From Pyrrhoderma lamaoense (taxonomy: Eukaryota; Basidiomycota; Agaricomycetes; Hymenochaetales; Hymenochaetaceae): DNA of 64,000 nt. A program made the translations under genes and the position numbers. Below are positions 26,001-35,756 of this stretch, piece after piece. Below the pieces are notes generated by a model. The model did no database searches. It was not told where the DNA came from and saw nothing but the letters and a program-made list of their open reading frames with translations. Every line of letters starts with the position of its first letter. Position 1 is the stretch's first letter. The DNA is taken from assembly GCA_002794735.1 (NCBI GenBank), contig NBAZ01000016.1, positions 496,001 through 560,000 of the forward strand, written 5' to 3'.

Positions 26001-26009
26001 TGCAGCCAT
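23006..26009 (-). CDS. Kinesin-7 (Kip2/CENP-E-like) motor protein
   Basis: This is a microtubule motor ATPase. Order: a Ser/Pro/Arg-rich N-terminal extension of about 140 residues (26009-25560), then the motor beginning VSLRVRPSDQ. The P-loop is GQTASGKT (near 25270), switch I NERSSRSHS (near 24915-24940), and switch II DLAGSERA (near 24690-24710). Then come HVPFRNSKLTRMLQ and the neck. A coiled coil of about 250 residues follows, and a tail ending SILKDKENIAPSS, which contains a KEN-box-like sequence. Introns are short. Two single-base losses break the motor frame: near 25201-25209 (...GIIPRA then MKDVFAY) and near 24829 (...TPIIPR then TPGGTRLQ). Each looks like AA shortened to A. Because this gene is conserved and usually single-copy, sequence error is a good explanation. 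The kinesin-7 class is inferred from the N-terminal extension and motor loops. Confidence 0.85.
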
Positions 26010-26844
26010 AATATAGTTGTTCAGAGAAATTAAGGTTTTGAGGAGTGCTCTGGTATATTTTTAATCGTTAGAGTACAATAGTTGCGAGAAAGGGATATCA
26101 ACTGAAATGGTATATTCAACATCAACAATAGAGCACGGGACCGTGTCCTTGAGATGTGGCTTCTAAATTTAAACATTTGCATTATTAATCAATCCTATCA
26201 TCTACTATTTCCCAATGTAGGTATGCGATAATTATACGTAATATTATATTACCACTGGAAATTACACACCTTTATATTCAGGTTTTCGATTTCCATCTCT
26301 CCTGGCCAGACAACCCAGAGCTAACTCTTGACAGTCTATCGATTCAACAATTCCCGGATACTGGAGCTAAGACAAATCGAATATACATGTAGGTATGAAA
26401 AAAAAATTAGCTCATTCGCTAATCTAGTAAACTGGTGTTTACTCCTGTGAGTTTTGCATTTCTTCTAAGATCAAATTAAATTGACGTGGGAGAACTCTAC
26501 TTTTCACTTATGCGGTCACGCAAAGGTACACGGAAATCGGACTGTAGGAGCAAACACAAAACAGCATTTTCTTCATCAACGCTATGAGATATCTACTCAT
26601 AGAATCGTAGATCGTATTGAAAGATATAAGTTTACTTATGGATTTTCAAGGTGAGGTTGAGGAACAAAAGTCTTGACCCTTCTCTCCAGATTGGTTTGTG
26701 ATCGTGGAATAGGGTATAACCAAGTAACCCAGGAGCTATTATTTGCGGGTAAGCGTATTTCCTCAGCATTTTGCTGGTACGTTCGCATAGTCACGTTTAA
26801 TTTACACCATGACCATCATCATAGATTTTTCTTAATTACCATCT
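26010..26844. other. Divergent intergenic, kinesin / coiled-coil gene A
   Basis: The 835-bp region between divergently transcribed genes should contain both promoters. I recognise no specific regulatory motif. Confidence 0.55.
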
Positions 26845-27866
26845 TTGCACCTTGAATGGAGTACTCTAAAAAGCCAGCTCTTGAAGTACTCGGTCATTCA
26901 GATGACAGACACAAATCCCTCAAAAAGTATACACACACAACGCAAACGGTCTACTTCAGCGAGCCTTCCCCAATATCGTTTTCCCTCATTGTCGCCGCTT
27001 TTAACTACATCAAAGGGGAAGAAACAGGTTTTAGCACGCTCAAAGTCCTCTACTCAGCTAAGAACAAGTACACTAACCACAAGTAATGTTAGAGATGAAG
27101 CATTACCATCCGGGTATAAAGGCCAGAATTCTGTCGCTGGTCCGCACGATCGAGCCATAGTTCCAATTAACAAAGCTATATTCGAGCTCAACTCATGGAT
27201 GTCAGCTTCTCGTAAGGAGAAGGAGGATATAAATAGTAAAGAAATCGACATGCTCAAAGACATCGAGAAACTCAAAATGCGAATGAGCGCGATATTCTCT
27301 GTTAGGGATGTTTCTAGCTTGCACAACTTAGCGGTGGATTGTAAAGAACTGATAGCAATGAGAAAACGTCATGTCTCAAAGCTTAGCATCCTACCAGCTT
27401 CAATTGATGTACTTAAAGCTTTTCGTAGTGCCGCAAAGAAGGATAAATCAGCGATTGAGGCTGCTTCGATTCCACAGGACATCCAAACTATAGTACACTT
27501 CTTTGGAGTCAAATTAGAACTCTCAATTATATCGGAGTGCATAAAAATTGAAACCGAAGATCTGACAAGACGGGCTCAATATAACTATATCTTGGAAAAT
27601 AAGGAGGAGACAGAAGATAGATCAAGTATCTTACTACGGCATATAGGGAAATAAACGATGTTATCAGAGTAGCAGAGAGATTGAGCGATACTTTAAGATT
27701 AGCAGTGACTCCGATTGATGATAGCGGCGTTATCAATAGAGTGGATATCGAAAAAATTAGAGATTGGACACACAAAATACGGGAAGGTCCAAGAGACAGT
27801 GCATACAAAAAAATAAGTCCAAATACATATCAAAGATTGATAAGACAAGCTCTACATATGCGTTGA
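26845..27866 (+). CDS. Coiled-coil protein A, unrecognised family
   Basis: I do not recognise this protein. The likely start is the ATG at 26845 or, better placed, the internal Met at 26902 (MTDTNPSKS). The N-terminal 80 residues are Ser/Thr/Lys-rich and probably disordered. The rest is predicted helical with heptad-like stretches and a segment IVHFFGVKLELSIISECIK that matches IVHLFKAKLDLEIRQEFMR in protein B. Reading moves by one base near 27627-27634, after ...EDRSSIL, into a continuation (TAYREINDVIRVAERLSD...) ending at the TGA at 27864-27866. No signal peptide or membrane helix is seen. It is unspliced as far as I can tell. Confidence 0.5.
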
Positions 27867-28816
27867 TTGAATATCTGCTCAATCACGATGGTAACTAGAG
27901 TAAATCATGTTTATCAAGTGTACCATTAACTTGCGTAAAAAATCCTCGTTTGTATGATATATAATGTCTTGCCAAAAGACTATTCCTCTGCTTATAATTC
28001 GCTACTCACTTTAGTTTCTTGTTTTTCTTGTTTCTTGTTCTTTTTCAAAAACTTTCAATCTGTACTCCATAGTACGCAGCAAAACAATATACAAGGGGCC
28101 GAGACTTATAGCTTGACATTTTGCAAAACAGCTTGATAATAAAAACCTGAAAGCCTTTGAATTATAAAGTCTCATAGGCTATACTAATATGTGAGACATA
28201 ATCTGTAAAGGGTATTGACAATCCAAGCGCAGATAGTAGTTTAATCGCCTCAGTAGTAATAAGTCATGCGTCATAAAACCCGTACTATCTAGAAGTATGA
28301 TACCTCTATTAATATATCCCAAGAGTAGTTTTTTATGTGACATACAAATAAGATATGTGATGAAACAATACATAAGATAGAACATCTTAGGGGTTGCATG
28401 TGTGGATAGCGGTGCTCTGAGGTGCTCGGATTATCTTAACAGAATTATTCTACTACATGAAGATTGAATAATGGCTGATACACGGAAACTCTTAGATTGA
28501 GAATTGTACTTATGCTGGGTTTATCTCAACCAGTAACATTCGACTTGGGCTTGGGTCAGTCATTGTAAGAGCATATTCACTTTGATATAGTACTATACAC
28601 ATAATAACCTAGGCGTTAAATTCTGTTTGATACATTCTAATTCTTACGACTATGATCAGAGTAGACTATGATATATTGCAAACTCGTAATACATTTCTAC
28701 GGGACATGGTATAGACTACCAGTGTATAAGCTAGCCATCGTATACGACTGCCACATCCGTCGTATGACTAATAATAAAACTTGGAAGTAATTGATAAGAA
28801 TTTTGATGTTACGGTA
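27867..28816. other. Convergent intergenic, genes A / B
   Basis: AT-rich spacer of about 950 bp; no supported gene. Confidence 0.5.
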
Positions 28817-29811
28817 TCAAATATCCATCGATTTGCTGCTCATGTTCCCAGATACTGCTCCGGATTCTAAGGGATCTCCGACTCCATTCATCGCGTCTAT
28901 ATAGTTAAGAATCTTTCTTCCGTATTCTTCATTGAATTTAGTCTTGACTTTATCGAGGTCAGCAGTAATCGAGTCCAGCGCATTACCCATATTCTCGTAT
29001 CTCCCTGAATTACTTTAATCTCTTCTTCCAGTTTTTCTTTTTTCTTCTCCATCCCATCCCATTTAGAGACGGCGATTTTTTGTATTTTCGCATATCTCTC
29101 ACGAGTTCTCATGAATTCTTGTCTTATCTCAAGATCAAGCTTAGCCTTGAACAAGTGTACAATAACCCTACACTTTTGGTGAAGAGAAGTTGGATTGACT
29201 GTTACTGGATCTCCTTCCTGTGCTTTCATATTTTGATGAGCTTCAAGGACTTTTATCAGCTCTGCAATGTTTCTAGTTTTGCACTCAGCCATTTTTCTCG
29301 CAAATGCCAACCATTCAGCCTTCTTAATACATCTATCAAACTTTAATCTATCCTTGAAGTTTCCTCCCTGAATCAGGATGCTTCTTAGGAAGGAATGTCT
29401 TTCTTCGGATTGCTGTGTATGTTGGTGTTTTTTGTTTTGATCGAAGATGTTCTGGACGTATTCAGCATACTTCTCGTTATCTCTTTCAAGTTTCTCAGCG
29501 CTCAGTTTGGTGTCTTTGTCCCATTTAGAGAGCTTCTCTAGTACTCGTGATATTTTTCTGGCCTCATCCTCGATGCTGCTGCGCTTTTTAAGTTAGGAAA
29601 TCGTCTCTTCGACAAGGTTGATGTTACTTCATGCCGACCTGTAGTTGATGTCAGTCTGGAAGGTGAGGAAGAGGATCTCGGCTGGTTTGAAGTTGGATTT
29701 CTCTTGCGTAAGCTTTTTAGTACTTGAAGTAGGTGATGTTTGGTCCATAGAGACTAGATAGTGAGGAACATTTGATGGACCACGCCCATAGCTAATACCG
29801 TTCATAATCAC
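28817..29811 (-). CDS. Coiled-coil protein B, paralogue of A, several frame breaks
   Basis: Unrecognised; homologous to A in layout and in the IVHLFKAKLDLEIRQEFMR segment. It begins at 29811 (MIMNGISYGRG) or an internal Met at 29750 (MDQTSPTSS). The N-terminal region is Ser-rich, and the middle (SSIEDEARKISRVLEKLS... EERHSFLRSILIQGGNFKDRLKFDR) and C-terminal parts are strongly helical and charged, with a Lys/Glu coiled coil. Frame changes are needed near 29690, 29588 and 29000. The last restores ENMGNALDSITADLDKVK and the stop at 28817-28819. As written it would be a pseudogene; the lesions are again of one base. Confidence 0.45.
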
Positions 29812-29819
29812 TTCAACTA

Positions 29820-30581
29820 TGACTCTTTCGCTCTTAGACCTGCTGAACTTAACAGTCTAAGTAATAAACATTCAGAAAAAGGCAAAGTAAAAATTTTCAT
29901 CTCCATTACTAGGCGTTAGTTTACTTGGACCCACCTGAGAGGATCATACAATTTTTGTGCAAAGAGCTGAGGGGGGGGGGGTGCTTACTTCGACATCAGT
30001 TCTTTACTTTGCTCATACCTCTACGATCCTCCTTATAATTTAAACCAAGTAAGGAAAAACTGATATCGGTTTGACTCTATAAGCCTCGTACGGGCGGTTT
30101 ATCGAACACTTCCGAGTCAACTACTGAACATCTGTAATTTAGCCGTAGCTGATTATGAGCATCTATTTGACTTGTATCAGATTTGCTTCTATAAGCTGAT
30201 TTCCAATATGCTTTGCATAAGTTTCCCGATGACAAGACCCTACTAGCACGCAGAGAGATGGATAATCTTATACAAATCTCTATCGCTCTTGTTCGCATTT
30301 CGCTTAGAAAATCATGTCCATGAGCAAAGTCTGGACAAGACTATAATGCGGAAAGACGTCCTTTTTAGAAGGCATAAATCGGTGTAAATGTATGTATACA
30401 TTAAACAGAGCTTTATAGTAAGGAAATGTATATATCTTATATCTTTTCGTCAAGTCATATGTAGATTGAGTGTAATAAACAAATTATATAAGGGACTCAA
30501 CAAGAGGATGCTCTTTAAAAAAGTCAGTTACCCTTGCTATCCTTCACGACCACCCACAGTTCGGAGGCTTCTGAAGTCAGG
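29820..30581. other. Intergenic, gene B to left repeat arm
   Basis: No supported gene. A G10 run lies near 29970. The open frame at 30388-30609 overlaps the repeat arm and ends in the decayed copy of the gene C 3' end described below. Confidence 0.5.
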
Positions 30582-30805
30582 ACTGAATCCGCAGAAAGCA
30601 GCTGCCTAAACACAAGTCACGGCAACGAAAACAGTAATCGAGAGCAAGATAGATATGGTTATATGTGTGTATTATTTGTTGGATAAATTAGATTACGATC
30701 TTGTATGTAGTGCTAGTCGCTTCTACTCCTAAAAGCATTAGCAGATAGTAAGAAGCTGTCCGACAGCAGTCAATCCAATCTTCACAACGACACTCGCGAG
30801 AGAAG

Positions 30806-31545
30806 TCACAAGCGGGCAACAGCAGAGACAAGCCCATCCACAATCACAATCAATGCATTCACCAGTCCACACAGGCTCACACTCAGATTAACAGATGCGA
30901 TCACATCGATCACGATACTCGCATCTGCAACAATTCCTAAAACAAATGAGAGAGCACCGCACACGGACTGCCAATGCACATATGCCGTGTTAGATCACAC
31001 GAATGGACCGAGCACATATTATGAGCACTACTCACAATTAAGATATCCGCAAGCAACTGTGCAACAACAGTGACATTCACCGCCGCTTTCACATCTGCTA
31101 CAACCAATGCCTTCACATCTGCAGTCGCAGATACGATCAGCTTCGCAACCGCCGACACATGTCCACTGATCACATCCTTCGTCGCACTCTCAGCCGTCAA
31201 TGCATCTGCGTACGTGATCAGTCAATATAAATTAGTCAATACAAAAGGAGTGATGAGCTCACTCAGTGCGTCCACATGGACAGCGACATTCGCCTTCAGC
31301 TTCCCGAGGATAGACGCTACTTTATCCTCTCCACGCACATGTACTCCCGCGGCTGCCTTCGCTTTCGCATCGACATCCAACATTCGTCGGTAAACCGATG
31401 GCGCAGTCGCAAGAGGAGCCGGGGTAAATGTCGAACTTGGGAGAGGTGCCGGGACGGGAGCGGGTGCAGCGGGTGCAGCAAATACGGTAGGAACGAAGAA
31501 GGTCGCTGCTGCAACAGCAATAGAAAGAATGTTGAGTGCACGCAT
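30806..31545 (-). CDS. Small secreted hydrophobic protein (SSP-1), left arm copy
   Basis: Three exons encode about 200 residues. The signal peptide MRALNILSIAVAAATFFVPT ends in VFAAPAAP, followed by a Pro/Ala linker. Next comes a segment with DVDAKAKAAAGVHVRG and then LKANVAVHVDALS. Exon 2 carries TAESATKDVISGHVSAVAKL and SATADVKALV. Exon 3 is strongly hydrophobic (GALSFVLGIVADASIVIDVI...). It is predicted to be secreted or membrane-associated. Compared with the other paralogues the frame ends early at the TGA 30806-30808 (...GLVSAVARL). One extra base there would restore about 22 further hydrophobic residues up to 30738. The sequence equals the copy at 34864. No enzymatic domain is recognised. 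Confidence 0.8.
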
Positions 31546-31674
31546 TATAGGAGTATTCGGAAAGGTAAGTTAGTTATTTGGTTAAAGAACGGCTGGAATT
31601 GCAAAAGAGGGTGGTTGAGAGGATAAAGAATGAAATGGAATGGTCGGGTGGGCAATGGAGTTCATCCTTCTCTC

Positions 31675-31694
31675 GACGTCGACGTCAATTTATA
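31675..31694 (-). promoter_or_regulatory. TATA box and ACGTC palindrome, SSP-1 left copy
   Basis: The perfect 12-bp palindrome GACGTCGACGTC (31675-31686) lies next to TTTATA (reverse of TATAAA, 31689-31694), about 130-145 bp before the start codon. It resembles CRE/ACGTC-type bZIP sites; function is inferred. Confidence 0.4.
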
Positions 31695-32087
31695 CTCTGG
31701 ACCACTCTTCACCGTCTAGGATGTCCGAGTACGCGACGCACAGAACTTTCTTCTACCCGATCGCTTACATGCCGATCTATACACTATATTTCACGTCAAA
31801 GCTAGTAAGTGAATAAACCAGAGCATATTAATACTTGAAAGTAGGCCCATGTTTGCTGAATGAGATTTGAGAAATACGGATAATTACTTCTTATACTTGC
31901 AAATACGCCGCTGCTTTGAGCTTGCTAGTGGATAAAGATGGCCATTAATTCTTTCTTTGATATTTAATACATATTTAGTTTCACAACTTCAGACAAACGT
32001 ATCTGATCAACGTCTAGAGTCTTGCGTGGTTACAAGTAAGATCTTGTGGTTATATGCTAGAGAATTCAGTACTAAATCCTCTAATTG

Positions 32088-33173
32088 TTATCCATATAAG
32101 AGAAAGTGGCCTGAGGAATTGTAGATCAGTTCATAGCCTTTCAACTTATTGAAGACATAACGTACAAATGCACGATAATGGACTCCACCCGTTGACTTCT
32201 GGATTGCATCCAACTCATCTACTGATAGATCTTGAAGGTTCTCCGCTTCAAGGTATTCCTTGATACGGCTTTCTTTACTAGAAGTTGTTACAGCTATAAC
32301 GCCTTGTGCCTGAAGCCACTTAAGGAGTATTTGGTTCGGGGTAGCTGAGCCGCGTACACTGCCGAGCTTGTTAAGAGTAGAAGCAATATTGTCTCTGACG
32401 GAGGCAAGGTCGGGAGAGTTCGCACGAGAGGGTAGAATCGGGGTGAGCCCTCCATAGGAAGCCGTAACAATACCATGTTCACGAGAGTACGCAATCAGAG
32501 GCGCGAGCTTTTCTGCAACAAGAGGGTGGTATTCGATCTTCATATATATCAAGCAATTAGTATGAGAGAGAAGATAATGGAGAGGATTTACCTGATTGAC
32601 AACGGGCTTTTCCAGACCGAGGCTTATAATTTCTTCTAGCTGAGATTTATTATAGTTGCTAACACCGATGCTCTTTGTAAGGCCCAATTTCTTGACCTCA
32701 ACCATATCCTTCCAGACTTTCTTGAGATCTGGATGCTGAATCGGAACGTGAACTAAGAAAAGATCGACGTAATCCACCTTGAGCTTCTTGAGACTCGTCC
32801 TTAACGTGCTTTCTACTGTATCCCCTTCCGATAGCTGCGCGAGTTTAGTTGTTATGTATACACTGTTCCGAGGGAGTCCTGATGCACTGAAAGCGTTTCC
32901 AACACTTTCCTCATTCTCGTACATCTGTGCGGCGTCGATATGCGTGAAACCTAATGATAGTGCAAGTGCGGTTGCATTGGTGCAGTCTTGCTTGTAAAGG
33001 GCAGTTCCTGTTCCGAAAGCAACCCAAGGAACAGTTGTGCCGTCTGAAAGCTCAATGGACTTGACCATCTGCGGTTTGTAAGGAGGGAGAGATGTGAATG
33101 CGTAATCTGTAGCCAATCTCCATCTGTCGTCATAAGTACTTAAAGTAATGAATTGATTAACAATTAGTGGCAA
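32088..33173 (-). CDS. Aldo/keto reductase
   Basis: This NADPH-dependent oxidoreductase reduces carbonyls and is predicted cytosolic. The (beta/alpha)8 barrel signatures are clear: VPWVAFGTGTAL, the catalytic Asp and Tyr in HIDAAQMYENEESVG, Lys in TTKL, His in LFLVHVP, then GLTKSIGVSNY, and the cofactor-side ATPNQILLKWLQAQGVIAV. A 54-nt intron (32538-32591) sits between VNQ and IEYHP. It has no stop and is a multiple of three, so an unspliced read stays open. The start may be the Met at 33068 (MVKSIELSDG), or further up at 33173, since about 35 residues precede the conserved core. The gene lies in the spacer of the inverted duplication. The stop is near 32088. Confidence 0.88.
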   Translation of the reverse strand: MPLIVNQFITLSTYDDRWRLATDYAFTSLPPYKPQMVKSIELSDGTTVPWVAFGTGTALYKQDCTNATALALSLGFTHIDAAQMYENEESVGNAFSASGLPRNSVYITTKLAQLSEGDTVESTLRTSLKKLKVDYVDLFLVHVPIQHPDLKKVWKDMVEVKKLGLTKSIGVSNYNKSQLEEIISLGLEKPVVNQVNPLHYLLSHTNCLIYMKIEYHPLVAEKLAPLIAYSREHGIVTASYGGLTPILPSRANSPDLASVRDNIASTLNKLGSVRGSATPNQILLKWLQAQGVIAVTTSSKESRIKEYLEAENLQDLSVDELDAIQKSTGGVHYRAFVRYVFNKLKGYELIYNSSGHFLLYG

Positions 33174-33466
33174 TTATTCATTACTATAAGATTAGTCATC
33201 AACTTATAGTATTACTAATAGTGATTCAGTCTATTAAAAATAGAATCGCCTTTCCCATCCTTGTCAATGGATATTTACATGATTGTCAGTATGTAGATTC
33301 CATATTTGGTCTACTGTCGAGCCAGTCGCCCAAGCCTATACAGTCATGGGAATAGTGCGTCAATTGGCGCATCAAGAAAAAAGAAGGGCAACAAAAACGA
33401 CCACCAGCACTGGTTCAGTGTTTGCTTTTATCAACAAGAAACAGTGCGCTTAGTGCGATAAAATAT
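33174..33466. other. Divergent intergenic, AKR / CaaX miniprotein
   Basis: About 290 bp between divergent starts, probably a shared promoter region. No specific site recognised. Confidence 0.5.
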
Positions 33467-33906
33467 ATGGCCGCTCGTGAGAAACACGATGGTATCTTAC
33501 CACTGCCAGCGGGTGCTCAACAACCCTCACCACCCACCAGCACAATGAATTACCATCCTAATCCCGTTGGATCACCCTCGCAGCTACAACGTTTGTTCTC
33601 CTTATACTTTGTTTTTCATGTTTTCTTCCCATATCTTCATTAATAACGCGTAATATTTACTAACACATAGCGGATGGATCGAACTCAACAACTGGCCAGT
33701 CTGAAGGACTTATGTATCCCCCCAACTTAATGATGCCAATGCTCCCTTCTTATGACGCAGCTATATCAAAACCTCAACAAGCCCATAGTCGAGACCCTCG
33801 AGTTGCAATGGAGTACGATCATGATTCACTTGTGGATTGGGAGGAACAAAAGCATGGATTCGGGATAGGCTCTGCAAGATGCGCAGATAACTGTTGTGTT
33901 GTGTAA
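33467..33906 (+). CDS. Small protein with C-terminal CaaX box
   Basis: Two exons (33467-33590 and 33671-33906) encode about 119 residues beginning MAAREKHDGILPLPAGAQQ. The protein is hydrophilic, rich in Pro, Ser and Met (PPNLMMPMLPSYD), and ends ...SARCADNCCVV. The last four residues CCVV fit a CaaX prenylation signal with a neighbouring Cys that could be palmitoylated. No signal peptide. Basidiomycete mating pheromone precursors also end in CaaX and carry acidic or basic cleavage residues before the mature peptide (here EEQKHGFGIG), but this one is longer than usual and no pheromone receptor is seen nearby. A lipid-anchored small protein is the safer call. Confidence 0.55.
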
Positions 33907-33909
33907 GTT

Positions 33910-34644
33910 GATGAATCATGGTCCTCTTATATCTCTGATCTGATCTGTGTTATACTATAGCTGTAGCTGTATCTGTTCTGTTTTACTTTGTTGTACTTCA
34001 GTATCATTGTGTAGCTAAACTATTTTTCGCGATATCAAGTTTTGTTTTTTCTTCTATGGCTTTTGGTTTTCCATTTACGTTATAGCTAAAGCCTGGTATT
34101 GACTACCATCAGATGCGCGAGGAGAAATCATAGACTGATCCCTATCATCAACCTATGCTAGATGAAACATTACATTCCCGCTAAGATACAGTTTATTTAA
34201 CTGTATAATTATAACTCTTATTTTAGTCCTGGAATGCTTATACGTAATAATAGCTTTGGAAACGATTTCGAAGAGCTTGTATCCTACATGCATATTTTTG
34301 AAAGCGATAATGTGGCTTATTAGTGTGATCTCAGCTCCAACTCAAATTTAGGCGGTGATTCGGGAAAAAGAAGTTTATTCGCGTCTACGGATGAAAATCA
34401 TCGGGGGATCTTCAACAGCACGCGATTTTTCAAGTTTAATCTTAACGGTTAACTCTCCTGGACCCTTTGGCTCACAGTAAAATGGTATTTTTGGTATGAA
34501 AAGACACCTTTATCTATGGCATAAAGTACATGTACGTAGTTGCTAAGAATAATAATCGATGCTAATAATAATTATTCAATTTCACTATTTAGAAAAACAG
34601 CCTATTTACTCACTCTAGGCATGGAAGGACAAACCCATTAAGAG
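33910..34644. other. Intergenic, CaaX gene to right repeat arm
   Basis: No gene supported in about 735 bp. Confidence 0.5.
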
Positions 34645-34714
34645 GCGATCGGGTAGAAGAAAGTTCTGTGCGTCGCGTACTCGGACATCCTAGACGGTGA
34701 AGAGTGGTCCAGAG

Positions 34715-34734
34715 TATAAATTGACGTCGACGTC
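34715..34734 (+). promoter_or_regulatory. TATA box and ACGTC palindrome, SSP-1 right copy
   Basis: TATAAA at 34715-34720 and GACGTCGACGTC at 34723-34734 lie about 130-150 bp upstream of the ATG at 34864. They mirror the left arm. Confidence 0.4.
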
Positions 34735-34863
34735 GAGAGAAGGATGAACTCCATTGCCCACCCGACCATTCCATTTCATTCTTTATCCTCTCAACCACCC
34801 TCTTTTGCAATTCCAGCCGTTCTTTAACCAAATAACTAACTTACCTTTCCGAATACTCCTATA

Positions 34864-35603
34864 ATGCGTGCACTCAACATTCTTTCTATTGCTGTTGCAG
34901 CAGCGACCTTCTTCGTTCCTACCGTATTTGCTGCACCCGCTGCACCCGCTCCCGTCCCGGCACCTCTCCCAAGTTCGACATTTACCCCGGCTCCTCTTGC
35001 GACTGCGCCATCGGTTTACCGACGAATGTTGGATGTCGATGCGAAAGCGAAGGCAGCCGCGGGAGTACATGTGCGTGGAGAGGATAAAGTAGCGTCTATC
35101 CTCGGGAAGCTGAAGGCGAATGTCGCTGTCCATGTGGACGCACTGAGTGAGCTCATCACTCCTTTTGTATTGACTAATTTATATTGACTGATCACGTACG
35201 CAGATGCATTGACGGCTGAGAGTGCGACGAAGGATGTGATCAGTGGACATGTGTCGGCGGTTGCGAAGCTGATCGTATCTGCGACTGCAGATGTGAAGGC
35301 ATTGGTTGTAGCAGATGTGAAAGCGGCGGTGAATGTCACTGTTGTTGCACAGTTGCTTGCGGATATCTTAATTGTGAGTAGTGCTCATAATATGTGCTCG
35401 GTCCATTCGTGTGATCTAACACGGCATATGTGCATTGGCAGTCCGTGTGCGGTGCTCTCTCATTTGTTTTAGGAATTGTTGCAGATGCGAGTATCGTGAT
35501 CGATGTGATCGCATCTGTTAATCTGAGTGTGAGCCTGTGTGGACTGGTGAATGCATTGATTGTGATTGTGGATGGGCTTGTCTCTGCTGTTGCCCGCTTG
35601 TGA
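34864..35603 (+). CDS. Small secreted hydrophobic protein (SSP-1), right arm copy
   Basis: Exons 34864-35146, 35204-35373 and 35442-35603 encode a product identical to that of the left-arm gene: signal peptide, Ala/Pro linker, DVDAKAKA segment, SATADVKALV segment, and a C-terminal hydrophobic region. It shares the early stop at 35601-35603. Adding one base there would extend the frame to the TAA at 35669-35671 with a tail (TSLASVVVKIGLTAVGQLL) resembling SSP-3 and SSP-4. Because both arms share the lesion, it predates the duplication, was copied by conversion, or is a systematic sequencing error. Intron positions and phases equal those of the SSP genes at 39.8 and 46.8 kb. Confidence 0.82.
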
Positions 35604-35756
35604 CTTCTCTCGCGAGTGTCGTTGTGAAGATTGGATTGACTGCTGTCGGACAGCTTCTTACTATCTGCTAATGCTTTTAGGAGTAGAAGCGACTAGCACT
35701 ACATACAAGATCGTAATCTAATTTATCTAACAAATAATACATACATATAACCATAT

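Larger units (their letters stand above)
30582..31764. repeat. Left arm of 1.18-kb inverted duplication
   Basis: The reverse complement of 30582-31764 matches 34645-35823 almost perfectly. The few differences I see cluster near the outer end (30590-30680), beyond the SSP gene. The arm contains a whole SSP gene, its promoter and the last about 65 bp of the coding sequence of gene C. The arms are separated by 2.88 kb. Confidence 0.92.

Noticed and set aside
30388..30609. 73-codon open frame at the left arm edge as a gene
   Set aside because: Its last codons are the decayed copy of gene C's 3' end; the remainder is unrelated AT-rich DNA.
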